Assembly: GCF_030936135.1 (NCBI RefSeq)
Contig: NC_082603.1
Span: 29,637,236-29,701,235, forward strand
DNA length: 64,000 nucleotides
Direction: 5' to 3'
Origin: Gavia stellata
Taxonomy: Eukaryota; Chordata; Aves; Gaviiformes; Gaviidae
Part shown: in pieces, positions 23,201 through 35,702 of the stretch
Numbering within the stretch: position 1 is the stretch's first letter
How the letters are laid out: the number at the start of each line of letters is the position of its first letter
Notes under the pieces: model-generated
What the model was told of the DNA's origin: nothing
The model's input: the letters and a program-made list of their open reading frames with translations, nothing else
Databases searched by the model: none
Made by a program: the position numbers and the translations under genes

Positions 23201-26200
23201 AATCTATCTACCTGTCTAATTAAATAAAGCTTATCTTTTATTTTATGATCTCTATCAGATATGCTGTAAGAGGCAGTGTTCTTACCAAAAATAGTATCTA
23301 TTTGGGAGTCAGAACTCTCAAGCATCAACTGTTCCCTGCTGCGTTTATATATATAATAGTACCTACCTACCTGCCTGCCTGCCTGCCTATCTACCACACA
23401 GCTAAGTACCGTGTGCTGAGGTGTAATTAAGCAGTGTTAGTACAGTGCTTTGGAAATCTTGAACCAAAGGCACTATAATAATGTAAAAGTATTAGGCACT
23501 ATAACATTGTAAAGTATTATTTTACTATTGAAGGTAATGCTAGGCACTTTGCATCACAACTCTCTGCAATCTGAGAATGTAGTATTATTGAATGTGGATA
23601 AATACAGACTATAGCTACTCAATTACCATACAAAGTATTGCTATTTTTTTCCATTAAGGTAACAACTCTGTGAGTCGGTATAATCTGACACTTGTGGCTG
23701 GTTCTTCCATCAGTCAGATGGAGCCAGTTAAGAATCTCCAGATCTAAAAACCTACGTATCTACTGTCTCTCTAACAGATCCACAAAGGGTTACTTGAAGC
23801 TGATAGCAGATTCATAAATCTCTGTAGGGATCTTTTTCTCAAGGAGGTAACACTGGTGTAAACATCAAGTAAACCAAGAAATATTTTTGCAGTGTTAAAT
23901 AAATGAGTTCACTACTAGAATGCATAGGTTTTCTAAGCAAAGGGAAGGAATGGATAGTATTAAGCAGTCAGACAACAGCTAATAGAGAATTCAGCTTAAA
24001 TTAAACAATTTTTGTAAGGTCCAGGATGAATTGTTTGCACTGCACACTAGGTGGTGTACTTGACTTGCACTCTCAGAGCCTAAAGTCAGTCAAGAGGCAT
24101 ACTGAACTTAATTTAAATCATTAATAGTTGTAAGAAGTCAAAGTACAGCTTCTTCATGAGAACAAAAGGGTGACTGTTATTTATTAAAAATAAAATATAG
24201 ACCAAAAAAATCACTGCATTTAATCAATTCTGGTACCAGACACTTGAAAGATAACTTGGTAAATATTTTTAAACAATCATTTTAAACATTCCTTATGAAA
24301 TATTAATAAATCCTGAAAGTTTTTTATTATATGTGTTTGTTATACTTTTAGGAGGTTTGCACTATTAGATGATGGAGTTCAGTAACAGAATGCATTTTTC
24401 TAAGCAAAAAAGAGAAGCATAATGTGTCTGCCATTCTAAGAAATGCTGTGTGTAGTTTCCTCCTATTTTCTGGGACTACATTTGGAAGTTTGCACCACTT
24501 GCAGTGTGAGCTCTCACGCTTTTCACCACCATGCCAAGTAATCACTGGTTTTAAACAGCTGTAAATTAAAATTGTTGTTTCTTTTGGAGTGAATTCTTTC
24601 AAGCCCTCCTAACTTCAAAATCAAGTAGAAGTCATAAAAGCTTGATTGTTTTCATTGGCAAGTCATCTTTCATATCTGTTCTAATATGAGCATAATACCT
24701 ACACAACCTTATTTCCCCAAATCTCCAATGATAAATTCTTACCTTAGCATTGTATTTAGGATAAAGTACCAATAGGTGTGAATATGGTAAGGTATATGAA
24801 TACTTCAGCATCATGAGAATGCTGAGTCTTAAACTATGTTTTAAAAAGCCTCTAGAATTTTATATGAAAGAACTGCATGTGACTTCAACTCTTAGTCTTA
24901 CAATTTATCTTTACTTCAGTCATACTAAACTACAGTTATCACTATGCCTGGTAAGTAGAGATTATTTGAAAAGAACAGAACTGCCAATAGTTATTTTTTA
25001 TGTCCAGTGTGTAAGTTCTATTTGAAATGCTGACAGTCTGCAACAGGAATGCATCATAAAATTATTACCTCTTCTCTGAAAAAAAAAATCTAGTTACACT
25101 CTTTGGATTGTAGTTATACATCTAATTATACATCTTTGGATGTTTTAGGAGACTGAATTTAAAATTTCAGGTAGATCTTGTAAATGTTGTCTGAATGAAT
25201 GCGATGCTTTGGAAGTTAGCTAGATGTCTCCAGATCATGTTTCATAAGTGTACAGGGATTGCTTAGATTGTATTCTGTTGATGCACCACACCACAAAGAA
25301 GATTACATCAACTTGTGCTTTATAAGATTACCTGTCTTCCAGGGAAAACAGTGTCACTCCAAAATGACTTTAAGTATGGCCATATACCTATACAAGGTAT
25401 AAAATACACAAAGTAAGTGTTAATGTTTAATGTAAGAAATGATAAACACCAACATCCCCTTAGCTTTTTCTTTACTCATTCCTACCGCTTCTAGGGATTT
25501 CATCTTATGATCCCATACCTTACCCAGATTATGGGCTTTTATATGCTGGTTTGTTTTCTGGCCTTAAAAACACTATACACATGTAGTAATTTATTTTTCA
25601 TATATTATAATTTATTTGATGCACTCTATTCCTATTTCCTTTATACTTTTATATTTTGTATAAAAACATACACTTAGGAATATGGAACAATAGTAACGTA
25701 AGAATCCAAAGGTGGGTAGAAACATTTTTAGTATTATAATATTTATATTGCATTACGACTCTTACAAACTGGTCTGAAAAAAGGAATAGAGTGTAGTTAT
25801 ATGTAAAAGAAACATCATTATAAAGTGCATAATGCTATTTTTATTAATAAAATCATATTGTATCTAAAAGATATATTACATTCAGCTTTAATCCACTCTG
25901 AAGAAATATTAGAATGGACTCAACTCACACTTAAGAAATTCATAAGAATAATAAAAGCTGTAAGTCTAGAAATAAATTCTGGGAGTTATTTAAAGATAAA
26001 ATATCTCAAAAACCAACAGAAAGCTCTTCAAGGCCTTGAGAAACTGTGTAATGTGTGTCAGGTCACGGTTAGGTCACTTAATTTTATGCAAAAACTTGTC
26101 ATTTTGTCACAACTGAATAGATTTCCTCTAGAAATGGTGGGAAATTTTACAGTCTATACTGCACAGACCAACCCAAAATCCCATAATTGCTTCTATTAAC

Positions 26201-26674
26201 TTCCAGGTGAAGACATCTACACTAGCAATGATAAATGGATCAGCCAGTTCTGTATGAGTACTAAATTTGGTACAAGGAAAGATGCTGCAGAACAGATGCT
26301 TCACAACAGAACTACCAAAATACATTAATTTGCAAGTTTCTTTCATGCAGCTTGGTATATCTTAGCTGGATGGTCATTTCTTAAATATGCTTAGAAACTA
26401 TCCAGAAGGCAGAATGGAGAAGCATAGATACTCTATAAACTGAGAATTGAATTATCTTAGCAGTTTATTTATTATCTTCATGGTTGCCAAATGGGAATAC
26501 ATAAAAGAAATATTAAATCTTCCTATTGTGAACAGAACTCGATGTAGTTTCAAACATAAGTGTTCAATCACAGTTCTCTAGACATTCTCATTTTTTGAAA
26601 ATAATCTGCATCCCAGCCTACCTGTTGGAAAACTGACCTGTGCAGCACATTTTTTTATCTCTTTTGTTCTTCAG
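20221..26674 (+). other. GPX7: GPX7 intron 1
   Basis: A 6.45-kb AT-rich intron with donor gtaagt and acceptor tgttcttcag. A CTAC/CTGC tetranucleotide repeat lies at 23361-23395. Open frames inside (for example 25825-26199) are AT-rich with no family resemblance. No RNA gene is recognised. Confidence 0.85.
23361..23395. repeat. Tetranucleotide microsatellite (CTAC/CTGC)n
   Basis: About nine consecutive four-base units, first acct-type, then cctg-type, then ctat/ctac. It is a likely length-polymorphic marker in GPX7 intron 1. Confidence 0.9.
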
Positions 26675-26936
26675 GTGTCACTAGTTGTCAACGTTGCAAG
26701 TGAGTGTGGGTATACAGATAGCCACTACAAGGCCTTACAACAGTTACAGAGAGACCTTGGCCCATATCATTTCAATGTGCTGGCATTCCCATGCAATCAG
26801 TTTGGGCAGCAAGAACCAGATACTAACAAAGAAATTGAGAGTTTTGCACGGAAGACGTATGGTGCCTCCTTTCCTATGTTCAGCAAAATTGCAGTCAGTG
26901 GAGCCGGTGCAATTCCTGCCTTCAAGTACTTAATTG
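26675..26936 (+). CDS. GPX7: GPX7 exon 2 (peroxidatic cysteine)
   Basis: Exon of 262 nt, entering in phase 0 after tcag and leaving in phase 1 at ATTG|gtgagt. It codes for residues 70-156 of the long form. NVASECGYTD carries the peroxidatic Cys80 (a cysteine, not selenocysteine, as in all GPX7). AFPCNQFGQQEP carries the second conserved Cys109 and the Gln of the catalytic tetrad. SFPMFSKIAV follows. The protein lacks the oligomerisation loop of GPX1-type enzymes, as expected for a monomeric thiol peroxidase. The sequence is closer to GPX7 than GPX8: ECG(Y/F)TD rather than DCQLTD, and GQQEPD rather than GESEPR. Confidence 0.97.
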
Positions 26937-28362
26937 GTGAGTAGTCTGGAACATTGCGGGGTTGTTCCCCCAGTGTGGAATTCCTCTAACACAAAATACC
27001 ATCTGACAGAAAAAAAATAATCTATGCCTATTCACAGAACTGTAGCGCAGAATTGTCAGGCTCAAAGAGGTCAGAAGTCATGTAGTCCATCCTCCTGCAC
27101 AAGGCAGGATTTCTCTCTGTTGCCCCTGACAGCTACTATGACACCCCAGGCACTACTTTCTTTATCAAGGCACTGCTTTTCATGCACTGAACAAATGCTC
27201 TAAATACCATTTAAATGCCAAACTAAATGTCAGTCTTTAGCCAATGTGAATGAAACGCCTTCAAGCAATGATATATAATAAAGCCCAATATGACATGGTA
27301 TCATCTGAGCTGCATTCTGCAAGGACTATATCGCTACTACAGTACTACAGCACTACAGTGTTCTCCCACATACCACTGAATTTAAAGGAGTGTCAGTAGT
27401 ATTATTTTTGGCTACCCCAAGCCCAGTTTCTTCCAGGTGTCTGTAATGGATCTTCCTGCTAGCCAAACTTCCCTTTAATTCTCTTCACATTCTTCCATTT
27501 CTGTTTTGCCCAGTGGGGTTGTTACTGCAGACATGTCACATGAAACTTGCAAAACTTCTGTTTCCCTTTTGGTCCACACACAAAGGGAGGCTGCTAGAGG
27601 CAGTATATTTATGCAGCATAATGACAAGGTAGTCAATGGTGTGGGTCTGCTGTGTCTTGATGATATTTTGAAATATGTTCTGATTCCTTATGAGATTTTG
27701 CCCAATGTATAATCAATAGAAAAAGATGCTTATTTGTCTGTAGCGTCTGTACTTGTGCTATTAGTGGGATGAGGCTCCTGGTCTGATTGAAAATCCTCAA
27801 AATTTTATTCGTCATGTAGCAGAATAGTAAAGGATATGCGACTCTTGTAAAATGAGTACGTGGTCATGGAGAGAAAAACTGTAGTAATTGTTCCTCCTGG
27901 AACAATTTACTTTGTTATTTCTTTATGTAGCATTTCTTTAAACATACTTCTGAAACACACGATACTGGGTGCTTTTGGAGGAAAAATTCTGGATAAGTAC
28001 ACAAATAATCAGTCTTGGTACAGCTATATTGTTATGCCAAATTCCATTTTCCTATCAATGTTCAACTGTTTCAGATATCTATATAGCACCAGACACACAT
28101 GCGCATGCACTTTAACACCGATTATAGTGCTTTCTCCTGTCTGTCTCAAGCTTGACTGTTTCCATTAGTCTCCAGGGGGCTACTGTCTAGTTAAAGCTCC
28201 CTGTCTGTCAGAAAATTAATCTTATTATTCAGTCTGAACTACCTCTTAATTTTACATTCCTTCTTCCTCTGAGAGGGTAATCATCAAATTGACATGAAAA
28301 AATGTCAGGAATTGGCTAACGTGGTTTTCTTTTCTAAGTTTCCACTTTTTTGTTGCCTGTAG
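26937..28362 (+). other. GPX7: GPX7 intron 2
   Basis: A 1.43-kb intron with donor gtgagt and acceptor ttgcctgtag. It carries an old CR1 3'-end fragment near 27036-27150. Otherwise no element is recognised. Confidence 0.9.
27036..27150 (-). mobile_element. Old CR1 3'-end fragment
   Basis: The plus strand holds a decayed 'cacagaactgtagcgcagaa' followed by 'gaggtcagaagtcatgtagt' and 'cctcctgcacaaggcagga'. This is the reverse complement of the CR1 3' UTR. It is more diverged than the copies at 35 and 54-55 kb. Confidence 0.55.
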
Positions 28363-28526
28363 ATTCTACAGGAGAAGAACCAACCTGGAACTTCTGGAAA
28401 TACCTGGTGGACCCCAATGGGAAAGTAGTAAAGGCCTGGGACTCTACTGTCTCTGTTGAAGAAATAAGACCTTATGTTACAGAACTTGTAAGGAAAATCA
28501 TCCTGAAGAAGAAAGACGAATTATGA
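28363..28526 (+). CDS. GPX7: GPX7 exon 3 (C terminus with KDEL)
   Basis: The first two bases complete Asp157 (G|AT). The exon codes for residues 157-210 and stops at TGA 28524-28526. WNFWKYL (165-171) holds the Trp and Asn of the GPX catalytic tetrad. STVSVEEIRP and ELVRKIILKK follow. The last four residues are KDEL (207-210), the canonical ER retrieval signal. The human protein ends in the variant REDL by my recollection. Exons 1-3 total 633 nt, or 210 codons plus stop. This confirms an ER-resident product that folds in or faces the lumen. Confidence 0.97.
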
Positions 28527-28945
28527 CTTTCAAAAATCCCAGCATGCCAATTACATCTTTATTGAGAATTAGAGCTGGAGTTTGTCTTTTCACATTCCAA
28601 AAGAGAGTATATGGGCAAGGGAAATCATGACCAGTGGAATCTATATTCATCATCCTAAGAATGTAGAAAACAGCAAGTTATCATGGTCAAAGTAATTTAA
28701 AATTTTTCTCCAACTAAATTCAATTTGACCTTTCTGGGAAAGAAGAACTCATCAGCAATTTTTTCTTTCCCAATTCAAATTATTAATTGTTGGTGACACT
28801 CTAGGAAGTCAGTTCATGTACCTGCAGGAAGAAGGCTCAGAATAACGAGAATTTCCTGATTGGGATCTCACTGACATCTACAATTCTGTTGTCATATTTT
28901 GATCGTGAACTGAATGAAAAAATAAAGAGTAAAAAGTGCATGACT
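28527..28945 (+). other. GPX7: GPX7 3' UTR
   Basis: Sequence from the stop codon to about 20 bases past the AATAAA at 28921. The end is inferred from the usual 10-30 base spacing. No SECIS-like element is expected, because the active site is cysteine. Confidence 0.7.
28921..28926 (+). terminator. GPX7: GPX7 polyadenylation signal AATAAA
   Basis: First canonical AATAAA after the GPX7 stop, 395 bases downstream and in an A-rich context. A plausible single cleavage site follows. Confidence 0.75.
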
Positions 28946-29490
28946 GAATTAAGGCATGTGCTAGGAAAAGGGCCAAAACAGGCAGACTTACATAGATATA
29001 TGTCTTTCTAGTTACCAAGGCCAAATATATTTGATTTCATCTGCCTAGAAAGTCAGTTAAGAAGGGCATGGGGAAGACATCTGTAAAAGTTAAATGAAAG
29101 AAATGTGAAGACAAAGTCTCTGTAAAAATTCTCCAAAAGCTATGAGAAGAATTTCTGCATTTTTTCACCGAGTAAAGATTATCAGATGATATTTAAATAG
29201 CAATTTGAACATCTGTAGGACCAGGGCCTATACAAAATGGCTATTTATTTCTTCTATTACCATTTTGCCTTAGAAGAATTATTCTCACCTCATACAATTG
29301 ATGTTAAATTTATTTTTTTATTTATAACACCATCTGATTTTGCTGCATGTACAGACAAGCATTAGAGAATCAACATTTTTCCATGGAAATAATTTTTAAA
29401 ATGTTTAATTGTGGCATAATGTTACATAGTTTAATACCACATTAATGTTACAAATGTTTAATGGCACCTTTTTCAAATGTAGCATTTGGG

Positions 29491-29773
29491 TATCTGCTCA
29501 GACTTCATAGTGCAGAACTTCTTAGCTCATACTAAAATAATAACACTAACAATTACGGCCTCATTGTTCTTTGACAGAAATCCTTTGAAAATCTTGTCAG
29601 CAAGAACTCTTTTTATCTCAACAAAAACACAATGTGCAGCTCCCCTGCTCTTAACCCCGGGATGCTTTAAGAAGAATCTAGTCTTGTCCAATTGCAGTAT
29701 TATTGATGAGTGAAAGCTTTTTTTTGCTTTGCAATGCTTTTTAAAGTAGCACAAACAATATTTGTCAATATAG
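29491..29773 (+). repeat. Inverted duplication, left arm
   Basis: Aligns without gaps to the reverse complement of 30918-31200, with 13 differences in 283 positions. Within 29511-29716 only three differ. Homology continues inward with an insertion of about 44 nt in this arm, to about 29850. Outward it fades after about 15 bases. The core has an open frame in both arms but no in-frame ATG. It lies about 0.57 kb past the GPX7 polyadenylation signal. The family is not recognised. Confidence 0.95.
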
Positions 29774-30917
29774 TTGTCAGCACCCAAGTATACAAATAAG
29801 CCTTAATTGACCATAGTAAGAACTTTTTCCAACTCATCGCTGCCATTACAGCTCATCGGTATCCAAACAGGCTCTAGTTGAAATCAAAGGCAAGTGTTAT
29901 GGCATGCACTGGCTTGCAGAACAAGAGGGGAAAGAAGAGCACTGAAGAACTATTGGAAATAAAAGGGTTGATCCTAGAGTACATTATAGTTCCCATGCTT
30001 GAACAGCTGCTGTCTCCTGAAGTCTTGGAATCGTTCTATGGAGTGGTCTAAGGAAGTAAGAGCTAGAGGTACTTTAGGATTTGCAGAAAGACTCTGAAGG
30101 GCAGAGATTGTACTGCACAAAACAAACTCAATTTGCCTGAAAGAATCTAAGAGCAAGGTTTTTTAGTTTTTAGTAAAAAAAGGGGGGTGGGTGGAAGAGA
30201 GAGTAAAAGGAAGAAGTAACGGAAGTACAAAAGCAAAAAGAGATATCAGGAAGGGAGAAATGAGAAGGAAATGAAAAGACAGTTTGCAGCCAAAGACTCT
30301 TTGGGACAAACAGGGCATGGAAACGTTCAGGTCATATTAATAGTAGAGCATGTTCCAAGCTATATCAGCTCTTTCTCACTTGGAGTGTAACTTAAGAGTG
30401 CAGGAAATTGGTGCTTGTGGCAGTGAATATGTCTGTATTTTCCCCCTCTGATGGTAAGAAAAGCAAATACTATGGTCCATTCAGTCATTTAGTCTATTCT
30501 TACATGAATCACTCTAAGACAATGGTTATTAAGGATATCACAAAGAAAGGAAAATCAGGGCCAGCTGACATTGCGCTGGGACAGAGAACCCAACCCAGGA
30601 AGTCTTTTATTACTCCATAGACTGTTTCTCTTTTCTCTGTCCGTTGATACTAATGCAATGCCTCAGCATGTTGTTAGCAAGCGCTGCAGGGCTTAAAATT
30701 TTCTCCTTAGAAAGTATGTTTCTATTTTATAACTGAAGCCCAGATGAGCCCAGATCATGCTTTGAAAGACATTTTAAGCTGTCTCTGTTTCAATTTTGGA
30801 TGTCCAACTTCAAACAGAACTCTGAATTTACATAGATATGATCTTGCATTCTCTATTAAACAAATTCTAGAAGTCTAAAGAGATAAAATGGCAATGATCA
30901 ATTGGAAAGGGTTCATA
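29774..30917. other. Spacer between inverted arms
   Basis: About 1.14 kb. Contains a purine-rich stretch (about 30175-30270). The outer parts near 29815-29850 and 30880-30905 still align weakly as further arm sequence. No gene or classified transposon is recognised. Confidence 0.6.
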
Positions 30918-31200
30918 CTATATGGACAAATACTGTTTGTGCTGCTTTTAAAGGCATTACGAAGCACAAAAAAGCTTTCACTCGTCAATAATACTGCAAT
31001 TGGACAAGACTAGATTCTTCTTAAAGCATCCCGGGGTTAAGAGCAGGGGAGCTGTACATTGTGTTTTTGTTGAGATGAAAAGAGTTCTTGCTGACAAGAT
31101 TTTCAAAGGATTTCTGTCAAAGAACAATGAGGCCGTAATTGTTAGTGTTATTATTTTAGTATGAGCTAAGAAGTTCTGCACTCTGAAGTCTGAGCAGATG
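30918..31200 (-). repeat. Inverted duplication, right arm
   Basis: Minus-strand copy of 29491-29773. The three differences in the 206-bp core are all transitions; outside the core, differences are several times denser. No target-site duplication or terminal inverted repeat was found at the outer edges. Confidence 0.95.
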
Positions 31201-34200
31201 CCTGAGTGCTATGAATAACTTAATACTGATGACTTGTTAGAGTTGGTGTTCTTACCAGTTCGTCAATTTACAGGTAACTAAGGTAAGTATTACAGATGCA
31301 AGCTTTGAAACAATGACAAATTTGAACAGGCACATGATTGTAAACACGTAACTACTCTCTCTGAAGTCAACAGAAACATTTTCATGACTAAATTAAGCAT
31401 GTGGCATATATTCCATCCTCTGTTGCATTGGAATCAGTTTGTAGAACAAATGCTTTGGTCTTTTAATCAATGTTGCAGAGTAAAAGTAAATATTCTCGGT
31501 TGTAAATTAATTCATATCTAGTCATGCTATAAGTACTTCATGACTTCCTGCTCAGAAAAGTTGCAAAGCAAATTGCACTGGATTGAATTTGTCTATTGAG
31601 ACTATTTAGAGGACATGCAGAGATCAGAAATTACTTTTTTGGCTCATGAGTTCCAACACTGTTTTAATCTGCCAGAGATCTTCCCTACAGGAAGTCCTGA
31701 AAACTGTAAAACAGTTCTGAATATATAGCATGAGACTATTTTCTTTGCAGCTTATCTACTTTGCAGAGAAAATATTAGTGTGCATTAACAGATGAGCACA
31801 TTTATGCATGGAGAGTGATTATCTTGATCATCTAAGACTTGATCTCTTACAGTTTGCAACTTTGAAGGTGTAAACTTTTGGAATATTGATTTAAATGCTA
31901 AACTAAACGCCTAGACACATGGTTGTATGGAGTCATGTGCCCCCTGCGGCATGCCAGAGGGAAAAGAAATAATTTTAAAGCCTAACTATAAGTTTAAAAT
32001 TAGAGAGGACACTTTTAATCTTCCAAAATTTTGTCTCATGAAGAGTGTAGACTCAGACCTACATATATCCAAAGCTCTGTTTTGAAATTCAATGTACTAC
32101 ATTGAAATAGAGCAATTGAATGGAGCAATAGAGAGGGGTTTAACGCCTTTTTTTTTGCATGGTAAGGAGAACAAAACCAAATAGCTGCCTCTGGTATTTT
32201 TGTTATATGCTAGGGACATTTCACTCAATTTTCTATTGTGATTCTGGTCTGAAACCTCAGTAGCAAACCAGATACAATTTCTTTCTACTGGATAGTACCC
32301 AGTTCATCATTTAAAACACATCAGCATCTGATTCAATAAATAGCTGACTATAGTCCGTACTTTTAGAAGACTGGACATCCTTTTTGATTAAGAAAAACAA
32401 ATTTTGTGCTACCTTAGATTATTGGATCAACCAAATATGTCCTATACACATGTAAATTTATACTGCAGCTACGCAGAGAGCCAAATGAAATTTAACAAGC
32501 TTACCTCTGACTCATTCACAGAAAGCATTGAGTAAGCAGAGAAATCAAGTATTCTCTGTGACATGATTAACAGATCCTGGAGTAAAAACATCACTGACAA
32601 AACACAAGAGTTTACAAACCCTTCAATGGATGAGATACTGAAAGCACCAAGAGATTTGAGAACTAATTTTGAACCGTATTAAAGCTCCATAGCAGCGACA
32701 TACACAGAACGGAAGGAAATAACTGAGCTGTACCTGAACGTCACCACTCCATGATCTAATGCTACGCAGCTAACTCATCTACCTAGCCAGCTCACAGACA
32801 TAGTGATGCCCACAATATAGGATGAGAAACAACAAAACTCAGCCACATCTTTTATGCCAACTGTGCAGCAGCTAGGCATAGGCAACCGTGGGGGCCTGTC
32901 TAGTGATAATAGCTGACCTTTTCCAGCTGTCTCTACAGAGGAGCTGAAGTCAGCCCCGAGTAACTCTCCATTCTTAGCCTAGATAACCTAATCCAAGCTG
33001 TCAATCTACAGGCCTAAGAGTTAAGGCATGCTGTTTTATCTCAAAGCATTGCACGATACCTGCTCACCAAGATCTTCTAAACTAATTCCAGAAAATGAGA
33101 ACAGTTGAAGGATCATTGCATTTTAAGTAAGCAGACTTGTATTCTGGAAGCTAAGCACAGATATGAAAGTTTTTGAGGTGATTCTGCTGACGCAGAATCT
33201 TTTCCCCTACTCAAACAGAAATAACAGCATCCAGAGAGTTGGGGACCGATTCTTTCCTAAGCACTAATTGATGGAACAACAATAGTAAAAGGAAATAATA
33301 TAACAATAATAATAATAATTATTCTAGAACAAGAGAAAAGACTGAAGTACAATTTCTTGAAGAACAAACTTCTGTAACACCTGATCTATAAATGCAGTTC
33401 TGTGGAACATTTTCCCATCAGACAGAAATTACAGAAATCCTAGCTTCAGGGAGCTACAGTTTCAGTTTCCTTAAGTGAAAGATGCAGTAAGAAAGCTATT
33501 ATTGTATTATATAAAATAGTCCTCTGTCCTTTTTGTCCCCCTCTCCCTAAAGGCATTGCTGTTTCGTCATAATTAGTGCTTTTATCTGAATTATATGATA
33601 AATGATTATATTTTTATTTAGCAAGCAAGTAAATCTGACAATGATAAATAAAGAACAGCTGCTGAGGAAAATGTCCATAACCCACGGATTGTTCATCCAT
33701 CCTTTAAAAAAGGGCACAATAGTCAAACTGTTCTTGTAATCAAAAAGCTTGCTGAATTCCCAGTTTAAATTATAAATCAGCTTCTCTAACCCTTAATTAG
33801 AGTCACGCCACTCATTCTGATTTGTCATTATTTCTATATTCAAAAGACTAGTTATTTCATTACTAGTACTTCACTGTCCTCTGGAGAGACCACTAACCAC
33901 TAGAGATATGTAAAGAAATTATTTCTTGTCATATAAGCATTTTACATTTGAAGTATCCTCTTCCAAATCATGACAGAGTGTAAATATTTTAAGTTTTCAA
34001 GCAAAAGTAACCCCCAAACTGTCAGTCTGGTTAAACTGAAACACTTTGTTTGGATACAAGTGATGAAAAATGTTCCAAAGTTGATATTCATATTTTCAAA
34101 CTTTAAAAATATAAATAAAATATTATAAGTTAAAATAATCTCAAACCAAGAAATAGAATCTAAAAGCCAATATAGAAAGCTTTGATTATGTGAAAACTTA

Positions 34201-35055
34201 AAAATTGGTACTGTTAATTTTATTAAAACACATTTTTCTGCAAGTTTCAGCTTAGGGAACAGTTTGGTTAAAAAAAATGAAAAATGACAATTCCTAAAAC
34301 AAAATGTTATTTGGAGAACATCTTGCTAGCTTCAGAGACTGCCAATCCATTCTGTACATAGCTAATACTGAAGTCAACAGGAATAAATCATTGAGTAAAT
34401 TTGCAAGATCAGGTCTCAGAATTATATGAATCATTTAGTCTTACTGAATACTGGGAATTGCAGCACACCATTTCTAGTTGTTAACTGCATGCACGGTAAA
34501 TGTGTTTGTCAAGCCCAAGATTAAGAAACTGGGAACCAAGAGTTCATTGAAACAGTTTCAGAAAACCAAAACATTTCAAAGAACTGACTTAAAAATTAAT
34601 GTAATATGTGAATGATCCATGCAATAAACATGCAATCAATATAATTTTAATAACTTAAATAGAAAAAAGAACATAATACTTTTTTTTTCTAAGATATAAG
34701 AAGTTAAGAGAACACTAATAGACAGCCAGCTAATTAGGGATAAACCTTTCCCAAGTTCCATGTGTGAAGTTGTATGCAATGAAACGGTATCATTGCATGT
34801 GCAGATGGGAAGTTCAGGGTAAATGATTTCAAGGCCAGAGGAGGATTACAGAGCAGAGGCATTCTTTTGTTATCAATCACTAATAAAAAGCTGTATTACT
34901 GCAAGTACGGCAAGTGGATGTAAAATCATTTGTCATCTATCAGGAAATTTCTCTGCCCTGTGACTACTTAATCTGGTCTAATTTAGTTCTCTGTCAATTC
35001 TACCTGTCAATTTTATAAGTTCATTGCTTTTCTAGCCTTTCACTTCTGACCATTT
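31201..35055. other. Intergenic, no recognised feature
   Basis: AT-rich sequence with a short AAT run at about 33301-33325. No exon, RNA gene or recent transposon is recognised. Old, undetectable repeats may be present. Confidence 0.5.
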
Positions 35056-35702
35056 CACAGAATCACAGAATCACTAAGGTTGGAAAAGACCTGTAAGATC
35101 ATCAAGTCCAACCATCAACCCAACACCACCATGCCCACTAAACCGTGTCCCACAATGCCATGTCCACACATTCCTTGAACACCTCCAGTGAGGGTGACTC
35201 CACCATCTCTCTGGGCAGCCTGTTCCAATGCTTCACCACTCTCTCAGAAAAGAAATTTTTCCTAATATCCAGCTTAAACCTCCCCTGGCGCAACTTAAGG
35301 CCATTTCCTTTTGTCCTGTCGCTAGTCACTTGGGAAAAGAGACCAACACCCACCTCTCTGCAACCCCCTTTCAGGTAACTGTAGAGAGTGGTAAGGTCTC
35401 CCCTCAGCCTCCTCTTCTGCAGACTGAACAACCCCAGTTCCCTCAGCTGCTCCTCATAAGACTTGTGCTTCAGACCCCTCAACAGCTTTGTTGCCCTTCT
35501 CTGGACACACTCCAGCACCTCAACATCCTTCTTGCAGTGAGGGGCCCAAAACTGAACACAGGATTCGAGGTGCGGCCTCACCAGCGCCGAGTACCTCCCA
35601 GGCACGATCACCTCCCTGCTCCTGCTGGCCACACTGTTTCTGATACAGGCCAGGATGCCGTTGGCCTTCTTGACCACCTGGGCACACTGCCAGCTCATAT
35701 TA
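35056..35702 (-). mobile_element. CR1 LINE, 5'-truncated, minus strand
   Basis: The plus strand starts with the CR1 3' terminus in reverse complement (cacagaatcacagaatcac) and runs to a 5' truncation at about 35702. The minus-strand frame 35138-35698 is uninterrupted for about 186 codons. It is the C-terminal end of the CR1 ORF2 reverse transcriptase (blocks [51 protein letters not shown]). It is a truncated insertion, unable to move by itself. The intact frame and clean 3' end make it one of the youngest CR1 copies here. Confidence 0.95.

Noticed and set aside
25825-26199. 124-codon frame in GPX7 intron 1
   Set aside because: AT-rich composition, Lys/Ile/Leu-rich product, no domain and inside a secure intron on the same strand.
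20014-28526. GPX8 instead of GPX7
   Set aside because: The N-terminal layout resembles GPX8, but core motifs (ECGYTD, GQQEPD, VNIRGKLVSLEKYRG) and position between TUT4 and SHISAL2A fit GPX7.
29486-31181. The two similar open frames in the inverted arms as a duplicated small gene
   Set aside because: Neither has an in-frame ATG (the frames begin at TTG and GTG), and no splice sites were found to supply one; kept only as a conservation question.
35138-35698. 186-codon frame as a host gene
   Set aside because: It is the C-terminal end of CR1 ORF2, next to the CR1 3' terminus, and recurs at 54889-55230.
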